DNA of 64,000 nucleotides, taken from the NCBI GenBank assembly GCA_025356075.1, contig JANXUT010000055.1:62001-126000 (forward strand), read 5' to 3'. Below are positions 8,523 through 16,877 of the stretch, piece after piece. A program made the translations under genes and the position numbers. Source of the stretch: Pseudomonadota bacterium. Lineage in GTDB: Bacteria > Pseudomonadota > Gammaproteobacteria > Steroidobacterales > Steroidobacteraceae. How positions within the stretch are numbered: position 1 is the stretch's first letter; every line of letters begins with the position of its first letter. The notes below the pieces were generated by a model. The model made no database searches. It saw only the letters and a list, made by a program, of their open reading frames with translations, and was not told the origin of the DNA.

Positions 8523-9614
8523 ATGAACACCCCGAGCGAGCACCCGATGACCCGATTGACCGAGGCGGCCATGCGGCGCGCCGTTGCCGAACGCGACCCG
8601 CGCCACGACGGCGCGTTCGTGTACGGCGTCGCGACGACGCGCATCTATTGCAGGCCCTCGTGCCCCTCGCGCGCGGCTAAGCCCGCGAACCTGCGGTTCT
8701 ACGAAGGCCCCGCCGCCGCGGAGCGCGCGGGCTACCGTGCGTGCAAGCGCTGCCAGCCGAACGCGACGGACGCGGCGAGCACGCGGCGCATCAAGGCCGT
8801 CGCACGCTACATCGAGGCCCATGCCGAGGAGGCACTGCCGCTGGCGCGCCTCGCGCAGGCGGCGCACCTCTCGAGCGCGCACCTGCAGCGCACGTTCAAG
8901 GCGGTGCTCGGCGTCTCGCCGAAGGCCTATCAGGACCAGAAGCGCCTCGAGCGCCTGAAGTCGGGACTCAAGGGCGGCCAGCGCGTCCTCGACTCGATCG
9001 CCGCCGCCGGCTTCCAGTCGACGAGCCGGGTCTATGGCAACGCGACTCGGAGCCTCGGCATGACCCCCTCGGCGTACCGCGCCGGCGGGGCGGGCGAGAC
9101 GATCGCCTATGCCTGCCGCGCGACCGCGCTCGGCCTCGTGCTGATGGCGGCGACCGACCGGGGCGTGTGCTTCGCGCAGTTCGGCTCGAGCGAAGCGGAA
9201 CTCACCGGGCGCCTCACGGAGGAGTTCCCGGCGGCGACGCGCATCGCCTCGACGATGACCGGAAGCCCCGAGCTCGACGCATGGATCGAGGCGTTCGATG
9301 CGCATATTGAGGGCAACGCGCCGCGACCGGACCTGCCCCTCGACCTCAGGGGCACGGCCTTCCAGATAACGGTCTGGCGGTTCCTGCTCAAGATCCCGGC
9401 GGGCGATGTCGTGAGCTATTCGGAGCTCGCCGCCGGCATCGATGCGCCGAAGGCGGTGCGGGCGGCCGCCTCCGCCTGCGGCGCGAACCGGGTTGCGGTC
9501 CTCGTCCCCTGCCACCGGGTACTCAGGGGCGACGGCAGCCTCGGCGGCTACCGGTGGGGCCTCGAGCGCAAGCGCGCGCTGCTCGACCAGGAACGGGCCG
9601 GGCGAGGGCGTTGA
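8523..9614 (+). CDS. ada: bifunctional Ada: phosphotriester and O6-methylguanine methyltransferase/transcriptional activator
   Basis: A 363-residue, full-length Ada. Residues about 20-85 form the zinc-binding N-terminal domain with Cys43, Cys47 (YCRPSCPSR), Cys74 and Cys77 (CKRC); in E. coli the first of these accepts methyl groups from phosphotriesters. An AraC-type HTH domain occupies about 90-185. The C-terminal methyltransferase domain has the active-site Cys330 in VPCHRV, the FQITVWRFLLKIPAG segment and the RWGLERKRALL tail. The ATG at 8523 is preceded by AAGGA at 8 nt. No clear Ada-box was found upstream, so autoregulation is assumed from the family, not shown. The gene stands alone; alkB or alkA are not adjacent. 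Confidence 0.97.
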   Translation: MNTPSEHPMTRLTEAAMRRAVAERDPRHDGAFVYGVATTRIYCRPSCPSRAAKPANLRFYEGPAAAERAGYRACKRCQPNATDAASTRRIKAVARYIEAHAEEALPLARLAQAAHLSSAHLQRTFKAVLGVSPKAYQDQKRLERLKSGLKGGQRVLDSIAAAGFQSTSRVYGNATRSLGMTPSAYRAGGAGETIAYACRATALGLVLMAATDRGVCFAQFGSSEAELTGRLTEEFPAATRIASTMTGSPELDAWIEAFDAHIEGNAPRPDLPLDLRGTAFQITVWRFLLKIPAGDVVSYSELAAGIDAPKAVRAAASACGANRVAVLVPCHRVLRGDGSLGGYRWGLERKRALLDQERAGRGR

Positions 9615-9710
9615 TCCAAGGGGGCGCGTTGCCGCGCACCCTCGATGGGTTCCCTCCGGAACGTGCGGATGCGGCAAGATAGGGCGCGAGCACGTTCGCG
9701 GGGAAAGATC

Positions 9711-11900
9711 ATGGCAACCACGAATCCCGTTCCACTCGGCCGGCGCGAGTTCATCAAGGCGACGGTACTCGCCGGCGGTGGCTGGCTGCTCGCCATCCCG
9801 CTCGGCGCGGCGGCCACGCACCGCGGGCCGCACCGCGCGGCGCACCCCGCGGCCGCGGCGGCGAGCCTGACCGCCTACATCAGGATCACCGCGAGCGGCG
9901 AGATAACGCTGATCATGCCGAAGGTCGAGATGGGCCAGGGCACCTTCACCTCGCTCCCGATGCTGCTCGCCGAGGAGCTCGAGGTCGGGCTCGACCAGAT
10001 CAGGACCGAGCAGTCGCCCGCAGACCCGGCCGTCTACGGCTTCGATGGCGATCAGTCGACCGGCGGCTCGACGTCCGTGATGCTGTGCTGGCTGCCGCTT
10101 CGCACTGCCGGCGCCACCGCTCGCACGATGCTCATCGGCGCCGCCGCGGCCCTCTGGCGTGTCGAGCCCGGCAGCTGCACGGCCGCGCGCGGCGAGGTGA
10201 TCCACGCCGCGAGCGGTCGGCGCAAGTCCTACGGCGCCCTCGCCACCGCCGCCGCTCGCCTGCCCGTCCCCACCAGCGTCGCGCTGAAAGAGCCGAAGGA
10301 CTTCCGGCTGATCGGCCGCACGCAGCGACGGCTCGATTCACCGTCCAAGACCGACGGCACGGCACGCTTTGGCATCGACGTGCGCCTGCCGGGGCTTCGC
10401 TACGGCGCGATCGCGCGCTCGCCGGTCGAGGGCGGCCGGGTCCTGGGGCTCGATCGCACGGCCGCGAAGGCCATCGTCGGCGTCCACCAGATCGTCGCCG
10501 AGGAGGATTTCGTCGCGGTCATCGCGACCAACAGCTGGTCAGCGATGCGCGGCCTCGAGGCGCTTGGCGTCAAGTGGGGAAGCGGCCCGAACGCCACCGT
10601 GCAGCAGTCGCAGATCGTCGCCGACCTCGAGGCGGCGGTCGCGCGTGACGGGGCGATCGCCAATCGCGTCGGCGACGCCGAGCAGGCGCTCGCGGCGGCG
10701 GCAACGGTGCACGAGGCGATCTACCACCAGCCGTTCCTCGCACACGCGACGATGGAACCGATGAATGCGACCGTGTACTGGCACGAGGGCATCTGCGAGG
10801 TGTGGGCCGGGACCCAGGCACCCGATCGGGCGGTCGCCAAGCTCGGTGCGCTCGGGCTTCTGCCCGCCCAGATACGCATCCACAACCAGCTGATCGGCGG
10901 CGGCTTCGGCCGCAGGCTCGAGGTGGACGGCATCGAGTTCGCCGCGCGCGTCGCGCGCCACGTCGATGCGCCGGTGCAGCTCCTGTGGCGGCGCGAGGAG
11001 GACGTCCAGCACGATCGCTTCCGGCCGTACTACGTCGACCGGCTGCGAGCGACGCTCGATGAGCACGGCGCGCTCGCCGCCTGGACGCACACGATCGCCG
11101 GCTCCTCGGTCATGGTGTCGTGGGACGGGAAGCCCCTCAAGGACGGCGTCGACGACGATGCGGTCGAGGGCTCGAAGAACATGATCTACACGGTGCCAAA
11201 CCTAACCGTGCGCTTCGTGCAGCAGGAGCCGACCGGCGTCACGACCTCGTGGTGGCGCGGCGTTGGACCGACGCGCAGCATCTTCGTCGTCGAGAGCTTC
11301 ATCGATGAGCTCGCGCACGCCGCGGGCCAGGACCCGATCGCCTACCGTCGCTCGCTCCTGTCATTGCCGCGTGCGATAGCGGTGCTCGACCTCGCCGCCG
11401 AGAAATCCGCTTGGGGCAGCGCGCTCAAGGCCGGGCGCGGACGCGGCGTCGCGGTGCAGTCGGCGTTCGGCAGCTTCCTCGCCCAGGTCGTCGAGGTCGA
11501 GGTCGATGCCGAGGGCGCCGTGCACGTCCTCAAGGTCACCTGCGCGCTCGATTGCGGGCAGACGGTGAATCCGGACACCATCCGCGCCCAGCTCGAGGGT
11601 GGTGTCGTGTTTGGACTCAGCGCGATCCTCGCGGGCGAGATCACGATCGCGAACGGGCGCGTCGAGCAGAGCAACTACAACGACTACCCGATCGTGCGCC
11701 TCGGCGATGCGCCGCTCATCGATACGCACCTCGTGTCGAACACGGAAAGCCCCGGCGGCGTCGGCGAGACCGGTACCGCGTGCGTAGGCGCGGCTCTCTG
11801 CAACGCGATCTTCGCCGCGAGTGGCAAGCGAATCCGCACGCTTCCCGTCAGCCGCGGCATGAAGCTCGCGGACGCGGGCGCTAGCTCCCGGAGTTCCTGA
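9711..11900 (+). CDS. molybdopterin-binding hydroxylase large subunit, IorB-like (xanthine dehydrogenase family)
   Basis: A 729-residue large subunit of the aldehyde/xanthine oxidase family, closest in layout to the beta subunit of isoquinoline 1-oxidoreductase. It begins with a twin-arginine-type signal (RREFIKATVLAGGG), so the mature enzyme should be periplasmic. Visible cofactor motifs: VEMGQGTFTSLPMLLAEEL, GGGFGRRLEVDG and GGVGETGTACVGA, in which Glu686 is the expected catalytic base. ATG at 9711 has GGGGAAAG upstream; the in-frame ATG at 9645 would displace the Tat signal. The small [2Fe-2S] subunit that normally accompanies IorB is not next to it on either side. The last 20 bases overlap the end of the convergent aspartic protease gene. 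Confidence 0.92.
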   Translation: MATTNPVPLGRREFIKATVLAGGGWLLAIPLGAAATHRGPHRAAHPAAAAASLTAYIRITASGEITLIMPKVEMGQGTFTSLPMLLAEELEVGLDQIRTEQSPADPAVYGFDGDQSTGGSTSVMLCWLPLRTAGATARTMLIGAAAALWRVEPGSCTAARGEVIHAASGRRKSYGALATAAARLPVPTSVALKEPKDFRLIGRTQRRLDSPSKTDGTARFGIDVRLPGLRYGAIARSPVEGGRVLGLDRTAAKAIVGVHQIVAEEDFVAVIATNSWSAMRGLEALGVKWGSGPNATVQQSQIVADLEAAVARDGAIANRVGDAEQALAAAATVHEAIYHQPFLAHATMEPMNATVYWHEGICEVWAGTQAPDRAVAKLGALGLLPAQIRIHNQLIGGGFGRRLEVDGIEFAARVARHVDAPVQLLWRREEDVQHDRFRPYYVDRLRATLDEHGALAAWTHTIAGSSVMVSWDGKPLKDGVDDDAVEGSKNMIYTVPNLTVRFVQQEPTGVTTSWWRGVGPTRSIFVVESFIDELAHAAGQDPIAYRRSLLSLPRAIAVLDLAAEKSAWGSALKAGRGRGVAVQSAFGSFLAQVVEVEVDAEGAVHVLKVTCALDCGQTVNPDTIRAQLEGGVVFGLSAILAGEITIANGRVEQSNYNDYPIVRLGDAPLIDTHLVSNTESPGGVGETGTACVGAALCNAIFAASGKRIRTLPVSRGMKLADAGASSRSS

Positions 11901-12912
11901 GGCGGATCTGCAGCATCTTGGTCCGGTAGTCGATGATCATCGTGTCGACGAGACCCAAGAGGTCCATGCCGACCAGGATCGTCGGCTCGTCGGTCATGTG
12001 CCAGTGCTGGAAGATGTACATGTCGCCGATGGTGATGCGCACGTCGCGAAGCGTGAGCGCACCGAGTTCGATGGGCGGGGTCGGGATCCGCTCGCCGCGC
12101 TGCACGTCGAGCGTGGCGCCGGTGATCGTGTCCTGGTCAACCTTGGTCGCGCGATAGCGGCGTACGAGCGCCTCGCGTAGCGCGACATTGCCGAGCGTCG
12201 CCTGCCCGCCCGTATCGATGATCGCCTTCGCCTTGACCGCGCCGATGCGCGCGTTCACGACCATGAGGAGCCCGCCGACGATCCTAAACGGCACGGTCAC
12301 GAATCCGGCCGGCGGCGCCTCGAGGTGGGACTTGAAGATCGTGATCCGGTCGCGCCCGAAATCGATGAACACGCGCTTGTCGAGCATGCCCTCGGAGCCG
12401 AGCACGCCCTCGGCACCGCCGAGCGCGTCGGTCACGATGGGAAGCCTGCGGCCCTGGAGCTCGAGGTCACCGACGATGAGGCTGTTGATCGGAATCGTTG
12501 GCACCACGCGCGATCCCGTAACGCCGCGCAGCATGATCGTGTGCTCCTCGGTGAGCGGCAGGCCGAGTCTCTCGGCGACCCGCGCATTCACCGCCGAATT
12601 GCTTGCGCCCGTGTCGAGCACGAGGCGGAACGGACCCTTGCCATTGATGAAGACGGGCGCCCACACGCGGCCAATCCGGTCGCGGCGGGTCGGCGAGACG
12701 TAGCGCGGCTCCGGCGCCTCGACGACGATTTCCTCGAGCGTGTCGCCGGCCGTTGCGGCCGGTGTCGCGGCCGCGGGTGCGGGAGCGGGAGCGGCGGGAG
12801 CGCTGGTCGCGGGCGGCTCGGTCGCGGCTACGAGGATGGCTGCGGCGGCGAGCAGCATGAGCCTGCCGATGAGCGTGGCGGTTCGGCGGATCTCTGGCTG
12901 CGTGGTCTTCAT
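11881..12912 (-). CDS. secreted retropepsin-like aspartyl protease with two DTG motifs
   Basis: A 343-residue protein with a signal peptide (LIGRLMLLAAAAILVAA) and an Ala/Pro-rich linker up to about residue 75. Two retropepsin-like lobes follow: LVLDTGASNSAV with Asp100 and AIIDTGGQATLG with Asp233, each preceded by the short strand typical of clan AA proteases. Many bacterial proteins of this type carry one lobe and must dimerise; two DTG lobes in one chain suggest a self-contained, pepsin-like active site, though this is inference. Start at ATG 12912 gives the signal peptide; a longer frame to 13068 would not. Substrate unknown. It is divergent from the YtcJ-like gene (185-bp gap) and convergent with the molybdenum hydroxylase. 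Confidence 0.85.
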   Translation of the reverse strand: MKTTQPEIRRTATLIGRLMLLAAAAILVAATEPPATSAPAAPAPAPAAATPAATAGDTLEEIVVEAPEPRYVSPTRRDRIGRVWAPVFINGKGPFRLVLDTGASNSAVNARVAERLGLPLTEEHTIMLRGVTGSRVVPTIPINSLIVGDLELQGRRLPIVTDALGGAEGVLGSEGMLDKRVFIDFGRDRITIFKSHLEAPPAGFVTVPFRIVGGLLMVVNARIGAVKAKAIIDTGGQATLGNVALREALVRRYRATKVDQDTITGATLDVQRGERIPTPPIELGALTLRDVRITIGDMYIFQHWHMTDEPTILVGMDLLGLVDTMIIDYRTKMLQIRLRNSGS

Positions 12913-13097
12913 GACGCTGGCGGTCGTCCTTCCGGGTGCGGCGGGCGGCGCGTGGGTGCAGCGCAGCACATCACAGTATAAGTGTGAACGGCCGGCGACG
13001 CCTGCGCTTCGACGCGCGCGCGCCACCCCGTGCCGCAGACAGGGCGATACGCTAGTCTTGCCTGCCATCGCGTCCAGTCACGACAAGAGTATCGGCC

Positions 13098-14888
13098 ATG
13101 CCCCACCTGCTTCGCGTCCTCATCCTCGTCCTTGCCACGCTCGCTGCGCTCGCGCGCGCGGAAGCCGCCGCCGGTCCCGCCGACCGCGTCTACCGCAATG
13201 GCGTCATCTTCACCGCCGATTCCGCTGCGAGTCACGCCGAGGCGCTCGCCATCAAAGGCGGCCGGATCGTGTTCGTCGGCCTCGACGCGGACGCGAAGCC
13301 CTACATCGGCGCGGCGACCACGGTCGTCGATCTCAAGGGCGCCTTCCTGATGCCGGGCCTCGTCGACGGCCACATGCATCCGCTCGAGGCGGGCAGCCAG
13401 CTCCTCAAGTGCAGCCTCAACTACGAATCGCTGACGGTGCCGGAGCTGCAGAAGCGCGTCCAGGCCTGTCTCGACAAGGACGTGGCGCACGAGCCGGACG
13501 GCTGGCTCGAGGTGGTCAGCTGGTTCCAGGAGAGCATGCAGCCGGCCGGCGTCAAGACGAGTCGCGCGACGCTCGATGCACTGAAGACGAAGCGACCCAT
13601 CCTGCTCAGGTCCTCCTTCGGCCACACCACGCTCGCGAACTCCCGCGCACTCGAGCTTGCCAAGTTCACGGCCGCGACCAAGGACCCGCTCGGCGGCAAG
13701 ATCTGGCGGGAGCCCTCCGGCGCGCCGAATGGCCTCCTCGAGGATGCCGCCTTCGAGGTGTTCTCGACGCTCGTGCCGAAGCCGACCGCCGCCGAGGATC
13801 GAGCCGCGGCCGCCGCGGCACTCGTCGCGATGAACCGGCAGGGTGTCACGAGCTTCCTCGATGCCGTGGCGCCGGCGACCGACATCGCCGCGTTCGCGGC
13901 GGTCGAGAAGGCAGGCAAGCTCACGGCCCGCGCACACTTTGCGCCCGAGATCGCCCCGACCGAGGCGAACGCGATTCCCGCGGCCGTCGCGCGCCTCGTC
14001 GCGCTGCGCAAGCGCTACGACCAGGGCGCCGCCCACGCCGCGCCCGGCATCACGGTGCGTAACGCGAAGCTCTTCCTCGACGGCGTGATCGCGGCGCCCG
14101 CATTCACCGGCGCCGTCATCGAGCCTTACCGCCGCAACGTCGGCAGCACCGCCGCGGCGCAGTGGGTCGAGGGCATGAGCCGCGGCCCGGCGGTGTATTT
14201 CCCGGCCGACGCCCTGGCGAGTGTTCTCATCGCGCTCGGTCGCGCCGGCATCGATCCGCACATGCACGCCGACGGCGATGGCGCGGTGCATGCCGGGCTC
14301 GATGGCGTCGCCGCGCTTCGCAAGGCGCTTCCCGGCGCCGACATCCGCCCGGCGATCGCGCACGATGAGATCGTGCTGCCGGCGGATTACGCGCGCTACT
14401 CCGCGCTCGACACGACGGCGGTGCTCTCGCTGCAATGGGGCAAGCCGGCCGGCGACACGCTCGGCCTCAAGGACTACTTCGGTCCCGCGCGCATGAAGAT
14501 CCTGGAGCCCTCGGGCCTCCTTGCCGCGGCCGGCGCGCGCATCGCCTTCGGCAGCGACTGGCCGGTCGACCAGCTCGATGAGTGGTTCGCGCTCAAGGTC
14601 GGCGTCACGCGCACGAACGCGCCCACCTCCCCGGCGGAGTATCGCGGCAAGCTTGGCGATGACCCAGGCTTGAGCCGCGAGACAGTGCTCAAGGCCGCGA
14701 CGATCAGCGCCGCGTACGAGCTGCACGCGGACGATGTGACAGGCTCGCTCAAGGTTGGGAAGGTCGCCGACCTCATCGTGCTCGACCGGAACCCGCTCAC
14801 GGTGCCGGCCGAGGACATCGCCTCGACCAAGGTCCTCGAGACCGTCGTCGGCGGCAAGACCGTCTACAAGGCCTCAGCCGCGCGCTAG
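13098..14888 (+). CDS. exported amidohydrolase, YtcJ/N-substituted formamide deformylase-like
   Basis: A 596-residue member of the amidohydrolase 3 group. It opens with a signal peptide (LLRVLILVLATLAALARAEAA). The metal-binding start GLVDGHMHPLEAG, the central HMHADGDGAVHAGLDG segment with the later His ligands, and AFGSDWPVD carrying the catalytic Asp are all present. The C-terminal SLKVGKVADLIVLDRNPL strand belongs to the small beta domain. Family members hydrolyse N-substituted formamides and other amides; the natural substrate here cannot be read from sequence. The stop overlaps the convergent CAP-domain gene by four bases. Confidence 0.93.
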   Translation: MPHLLRVLILVLATLAALARAEAAAGPADRVYRNGVIFTADSAASHAEALAIKGGRIVFVGLDADAKPYIGAATTVVDLKGAFLMPGLVDGHMHPLEAGSQLLKCSLNYESLTVPELQKRVQACLDKDVAHEPDGWLEVVSWFQESMQPAGVKTSRATLDALKTKRPILLRSSFGHTTLANSRALELAKFTAATKDPLGGKIWREPSGAPNGLLEDAAFEVFSTLVPKPTAAEDRAAAAAALVAMNRQGVTSFLDAVAPATDIAAFAAVEKAGKLTARAHFAPEIAPTEANAIPAAVARLVALRKRYDQGAAHAAPGITVRNAKLFLDGVIAAPAFTGAVIEPYRRNVGSTAAAQWVEGMSRGPAVYFPADALASVLIALGRAGIDPHMHADGDGAVHAGLDGVAALRKALPGADIRPAIAHDEIVLPADYARYSALDTTAVLSLQWGKPAGDTLGLKDYFGPARMKILEPSGLLAAAGARIAFGSDWPVDQLDEWFALKVGVTRTNAPTSPAEYRGKLGDDPGLSRETVLKAATISAAYELHADDVTGSLKVGKVADLIVLDRNPLTVPAEDIASTKVLETVVGGKTVYKASAAR

Positions 14889-15766
14889 GCTTCGGGCCGC
14901 GACGCGGGTCGCGCGAAGAGCTGCGACCAGTAGATCTGGAACTCGCTCGAGGCATTGAGCCCGTAGCCGACGCCCATCTCGGTGAAGCGCGGTTCCATGA
15001 TGTTGGCGCAATGCCCCGGGCTCGCGAGCCAGCCGGCGACGACGCCGGCGGCATCGGGCACGCCTCCGGCGATGTTCTCGCCGACCAGCACGGCCCCGTA
15101 ACCCGCGCGTCGCACCCGATCGGCCGGCAGGCTACCGTCGCGACCGCGGTGCTCGAGGCGGCTCGCCCGCGCCATCACCGCCGCATAGTCGATCGCCGCG
15201 TGCGAGAGCTCGCCATTGAGGCGCAGCGGCTCCGTCGCCGCGTACGGCTTCTCGCCACAACGCCGCGCCGCTGCGCGCGCACGGTTGACGAGCTTCAGCA
15301 CCTCGCGCGCGACCTGGGGCTCCTCGCCCGGCGTCGGCGCATCGAGGGGCGCGACGACCACGATGAAAAGCTCGCCGCCGCGACGCGCGACACCGATCTC
15401 GCGCAGGCGCGGATCGGACAGGTCCCTGCAGAAGCGCCCGGCAACGGCGTTGGCGATGCCGCGGTCATCGTCGATGCCGACGAGGTGCATCGAGGTGGCG
15501 AACTCGGGGCGCACGGTGAGCGAGCCGAGCGCGCCGTGCAGGCTCTCGCCACGCGCGAGCCGGGCGGCAACGCCATCGAGTGCGCTCGTCTCTCGGAGCT
15601 CGCCCGCCGCAGGCCCGGCGCAGGCGGCGCGCCGGGCGCGGCTGACCGCGCCTGCGGGCGAAGCCTCGGCGCCGGGCGCAAGCACGAGTAGCGCCGCGGC
15701 CAGGGCGAGCGCAAAGCCACTCGCGCCCGCGGCCGGCGAGCGCTCGATGACAGGTCGGGTGCCCAT
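14885..15766 (-). CDS. secreted CAP-domain (SCP/PR1, YkwD-like) protein
   Basis: A 293-residue exported protein. ATG at 15766 gives a signal peptide (GFALALAAALLVLAPGAEA); the frame remains open to 15976 but the added stretch is low-complexity and unlikely to be translated. Residues about 160-285 are a CAP domain: LKLVNRARAAARRCG, LSHAAIDYAAVMA, LEHRGRDGSL, GENIAGG and GWLASPGHCANIMEPRFTEMGVGY, including the His and Glu residues of the CAP cavity. A separate N-terminal region of about 110 residues has no family I recognise. Bacterial CAP proteins are usually secreted or envelope proteins of uncertain activity. Divergent from the acetyltransferase gene. Confidence 0.88.
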   Translation of the reverse strand: MGTRPVIERSPAAGASGFALALAAALLVLAPGAEASPAGAVSRARRAACAGPAAGELRETSALDGVAARLARGESLHGALGSLTVRPEFATSMHLVGIDDDRGIANAVAGRFCRDLSDPRLREIGVARRGGELFIVVVAPLDAPTPGEEPQVAREVLKLVNRARAAARRCGEKPYAATEPLRLNGELSHAAIDYAAVMARASRLEHRGRDGSLPADRVRRAGYGAVLVGENIAGGVPDAAGVVAGWLASPGHCANIMEPRFTEMGVGYGLNASSEFQIYWSQLFARPASRPEA

Positions 15767-15975
15767 GGGTTCTGCAACGCGACGGCGGGACGGCCGTTGA
15801 CCGTCCGGCCGGGGTTCGTTGGAACCGTGGAGCGCGTCGCAGCCGGGGTGGCCGCGGCGCGGGGCGCGCTTCCGTCCAGCACCGGTCGCCCCTTCCGTGG
15901 GTGGCTGATCGGCGGCATCATTCGCGGGGCTATCGATGCTCGTGAGGCCAGGCCCGCCGTAGTTGAAGGTGCGCA

Positions 15976-16494
15976 ATGGAGCTATGCGACGCGACCGACG
16001 CCGACCTGCCGGGGATCCTCGCGATCTACAACGAGGTCATTGCGAACTCGACCGCCGTGTATGCGACGGAGCCCACGACGCTCGAGGAGCGGCGCGAGTG
16101 GATGCGCGCGCGCCTCGCGCGGACATTCCCGGTGCTGGTCGCGCGGGATGCCGCGGGCGTCGCCGGCTTCGCCTCGTTCGGCGACTGGCGCGGCAGCTGG
16201 AGTGGCTACCGCTACACGGTCGAGCATTCCGTGCACGTGCGCGGCGACGTGCGCGCGCGGGGCATCGGCCGGCAGCTCCTCGAGGCGCTCGTGCCGCGCG
16301 CGCGGGCGCAGGGGAAGCACGTGATGATCGGCGGCATTGACGCTACCAACAGCGCCTCGATTCGCTTTCATGCGCGGCTCGGCTTCGAGCCGGTCGCGCA
16401 CTTTCGCGAGGTCGGCCACAAGTTCGGCCGCTGGCTCGACCTCGTGTTCATGCAGCGGCTGCTCGGGCCCCCGGGCGAGCCGCGACCGCAGTAG
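15976..16494 (+). CDS. GNAT acetyltransferase, phosphinothricin acetyltransferase-like
   Basis: A 172-residue GNAT enzyme that transfers acetyl from acetyl-CoA to an amine. The N-terminus (ATDADLPGILAIYNEVI) and YTVEHSVHVRGDVRARGIGRQLLEALV contain the PAT-type acceptor Glu-His pair and the acetyl-CoA pyrophosphate loop (RARGIG). ATNSASIRFHARLGFEPVAHFREVGHKFGRW is typical of the phosphinothricin/methionine sulfoximine acetyltransferase group. The natural substrate in soil bacteria is often methionine sulfone or sulfoximine; herbicide resistance cannot be inferred. Followed after 29 bp by the VOC gene on the same strand. Confidence 0.92.
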   Translation: MELCDATDADLPGILAIYNEVIANSTAVYATEPTTLEERREWMRARLARTFPVLVARDAAGVAGFASFGDWRGSWSGYRYTVEHSVHVRGDVRARGIGRQLLEALVPRARAQGKHVMIGGIDATNSASIRFHARLGFEPVAHFREVGHKFGRWLDLVFMQRLLGPPGEPRPQ

Positions 16495-16523
16495 CCCAGC
16501 CCACATCACCGGAGATCCCGACC

Positions 16524-16862
16524 ATGCCCGCACGCATCAACTTCATCGAGCTGCCAGGAACCGCGACGGCGCCGATGAAGACGTTCTACGCGAGCGCATT
16601 CGGCTTCGCGATGACCGATTTCGGCCCGACCTACGCGTGCACGCTGAGCGGCGATGTGGACCTTGGCATCCAGGCCGATCAGGGCGAGGTGACGCGCGCG
16701 CCGCTGCCGGTCCTCGAGGTCGAGGATCTCGAGCAGGCGCTCGCGGCGGTCAAGAAGGCCGGCGGCATCGTCTCGAAGCCGACGTTCTCCTTCCCCGGCG
16801 GCCGGCGCTTTCATTTCACCGACCCGAGCGGCAACGAGCTCGCCGCGATGCAGCCCGACTGA
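16524..16862 (+). CDS. VOC-family (glyoxalase/bleomycin resistance fold) protein
   Basis: A 112-residue single-module vicinal oxygen chelate protein. It shows the paired beta-alpha-beta layout: INFIELPGTATAPMKTFYASAFGF, then LPVLEVEDLEQALAAVKKAGG and FTDPSGNELAAMQ, with the terminal Glu in the usual metal-ligand position. Proteins of this size act as dimers and have very varied roles (isomerases, dioxygenases, antibiotic binding), so the function is not assigned. Start ATG at 16524 has GGAGA about 10 nt upstream. Probably co-transcribed with the acetyltransferase before it. Confidence 0.88.
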   Translation: MPARINFIELPGTATAPMKTFYASAFGFAMTDFGPTYACTLSGDVDLGIQADQGEVTRAPLPVLEVEDLEQALAAVKKAGGIVSKPTFSFPGGRRFHFTDPSGNELAAMQPD

Positions 16863-16877
16863 GACGCCGGGCGCGCG

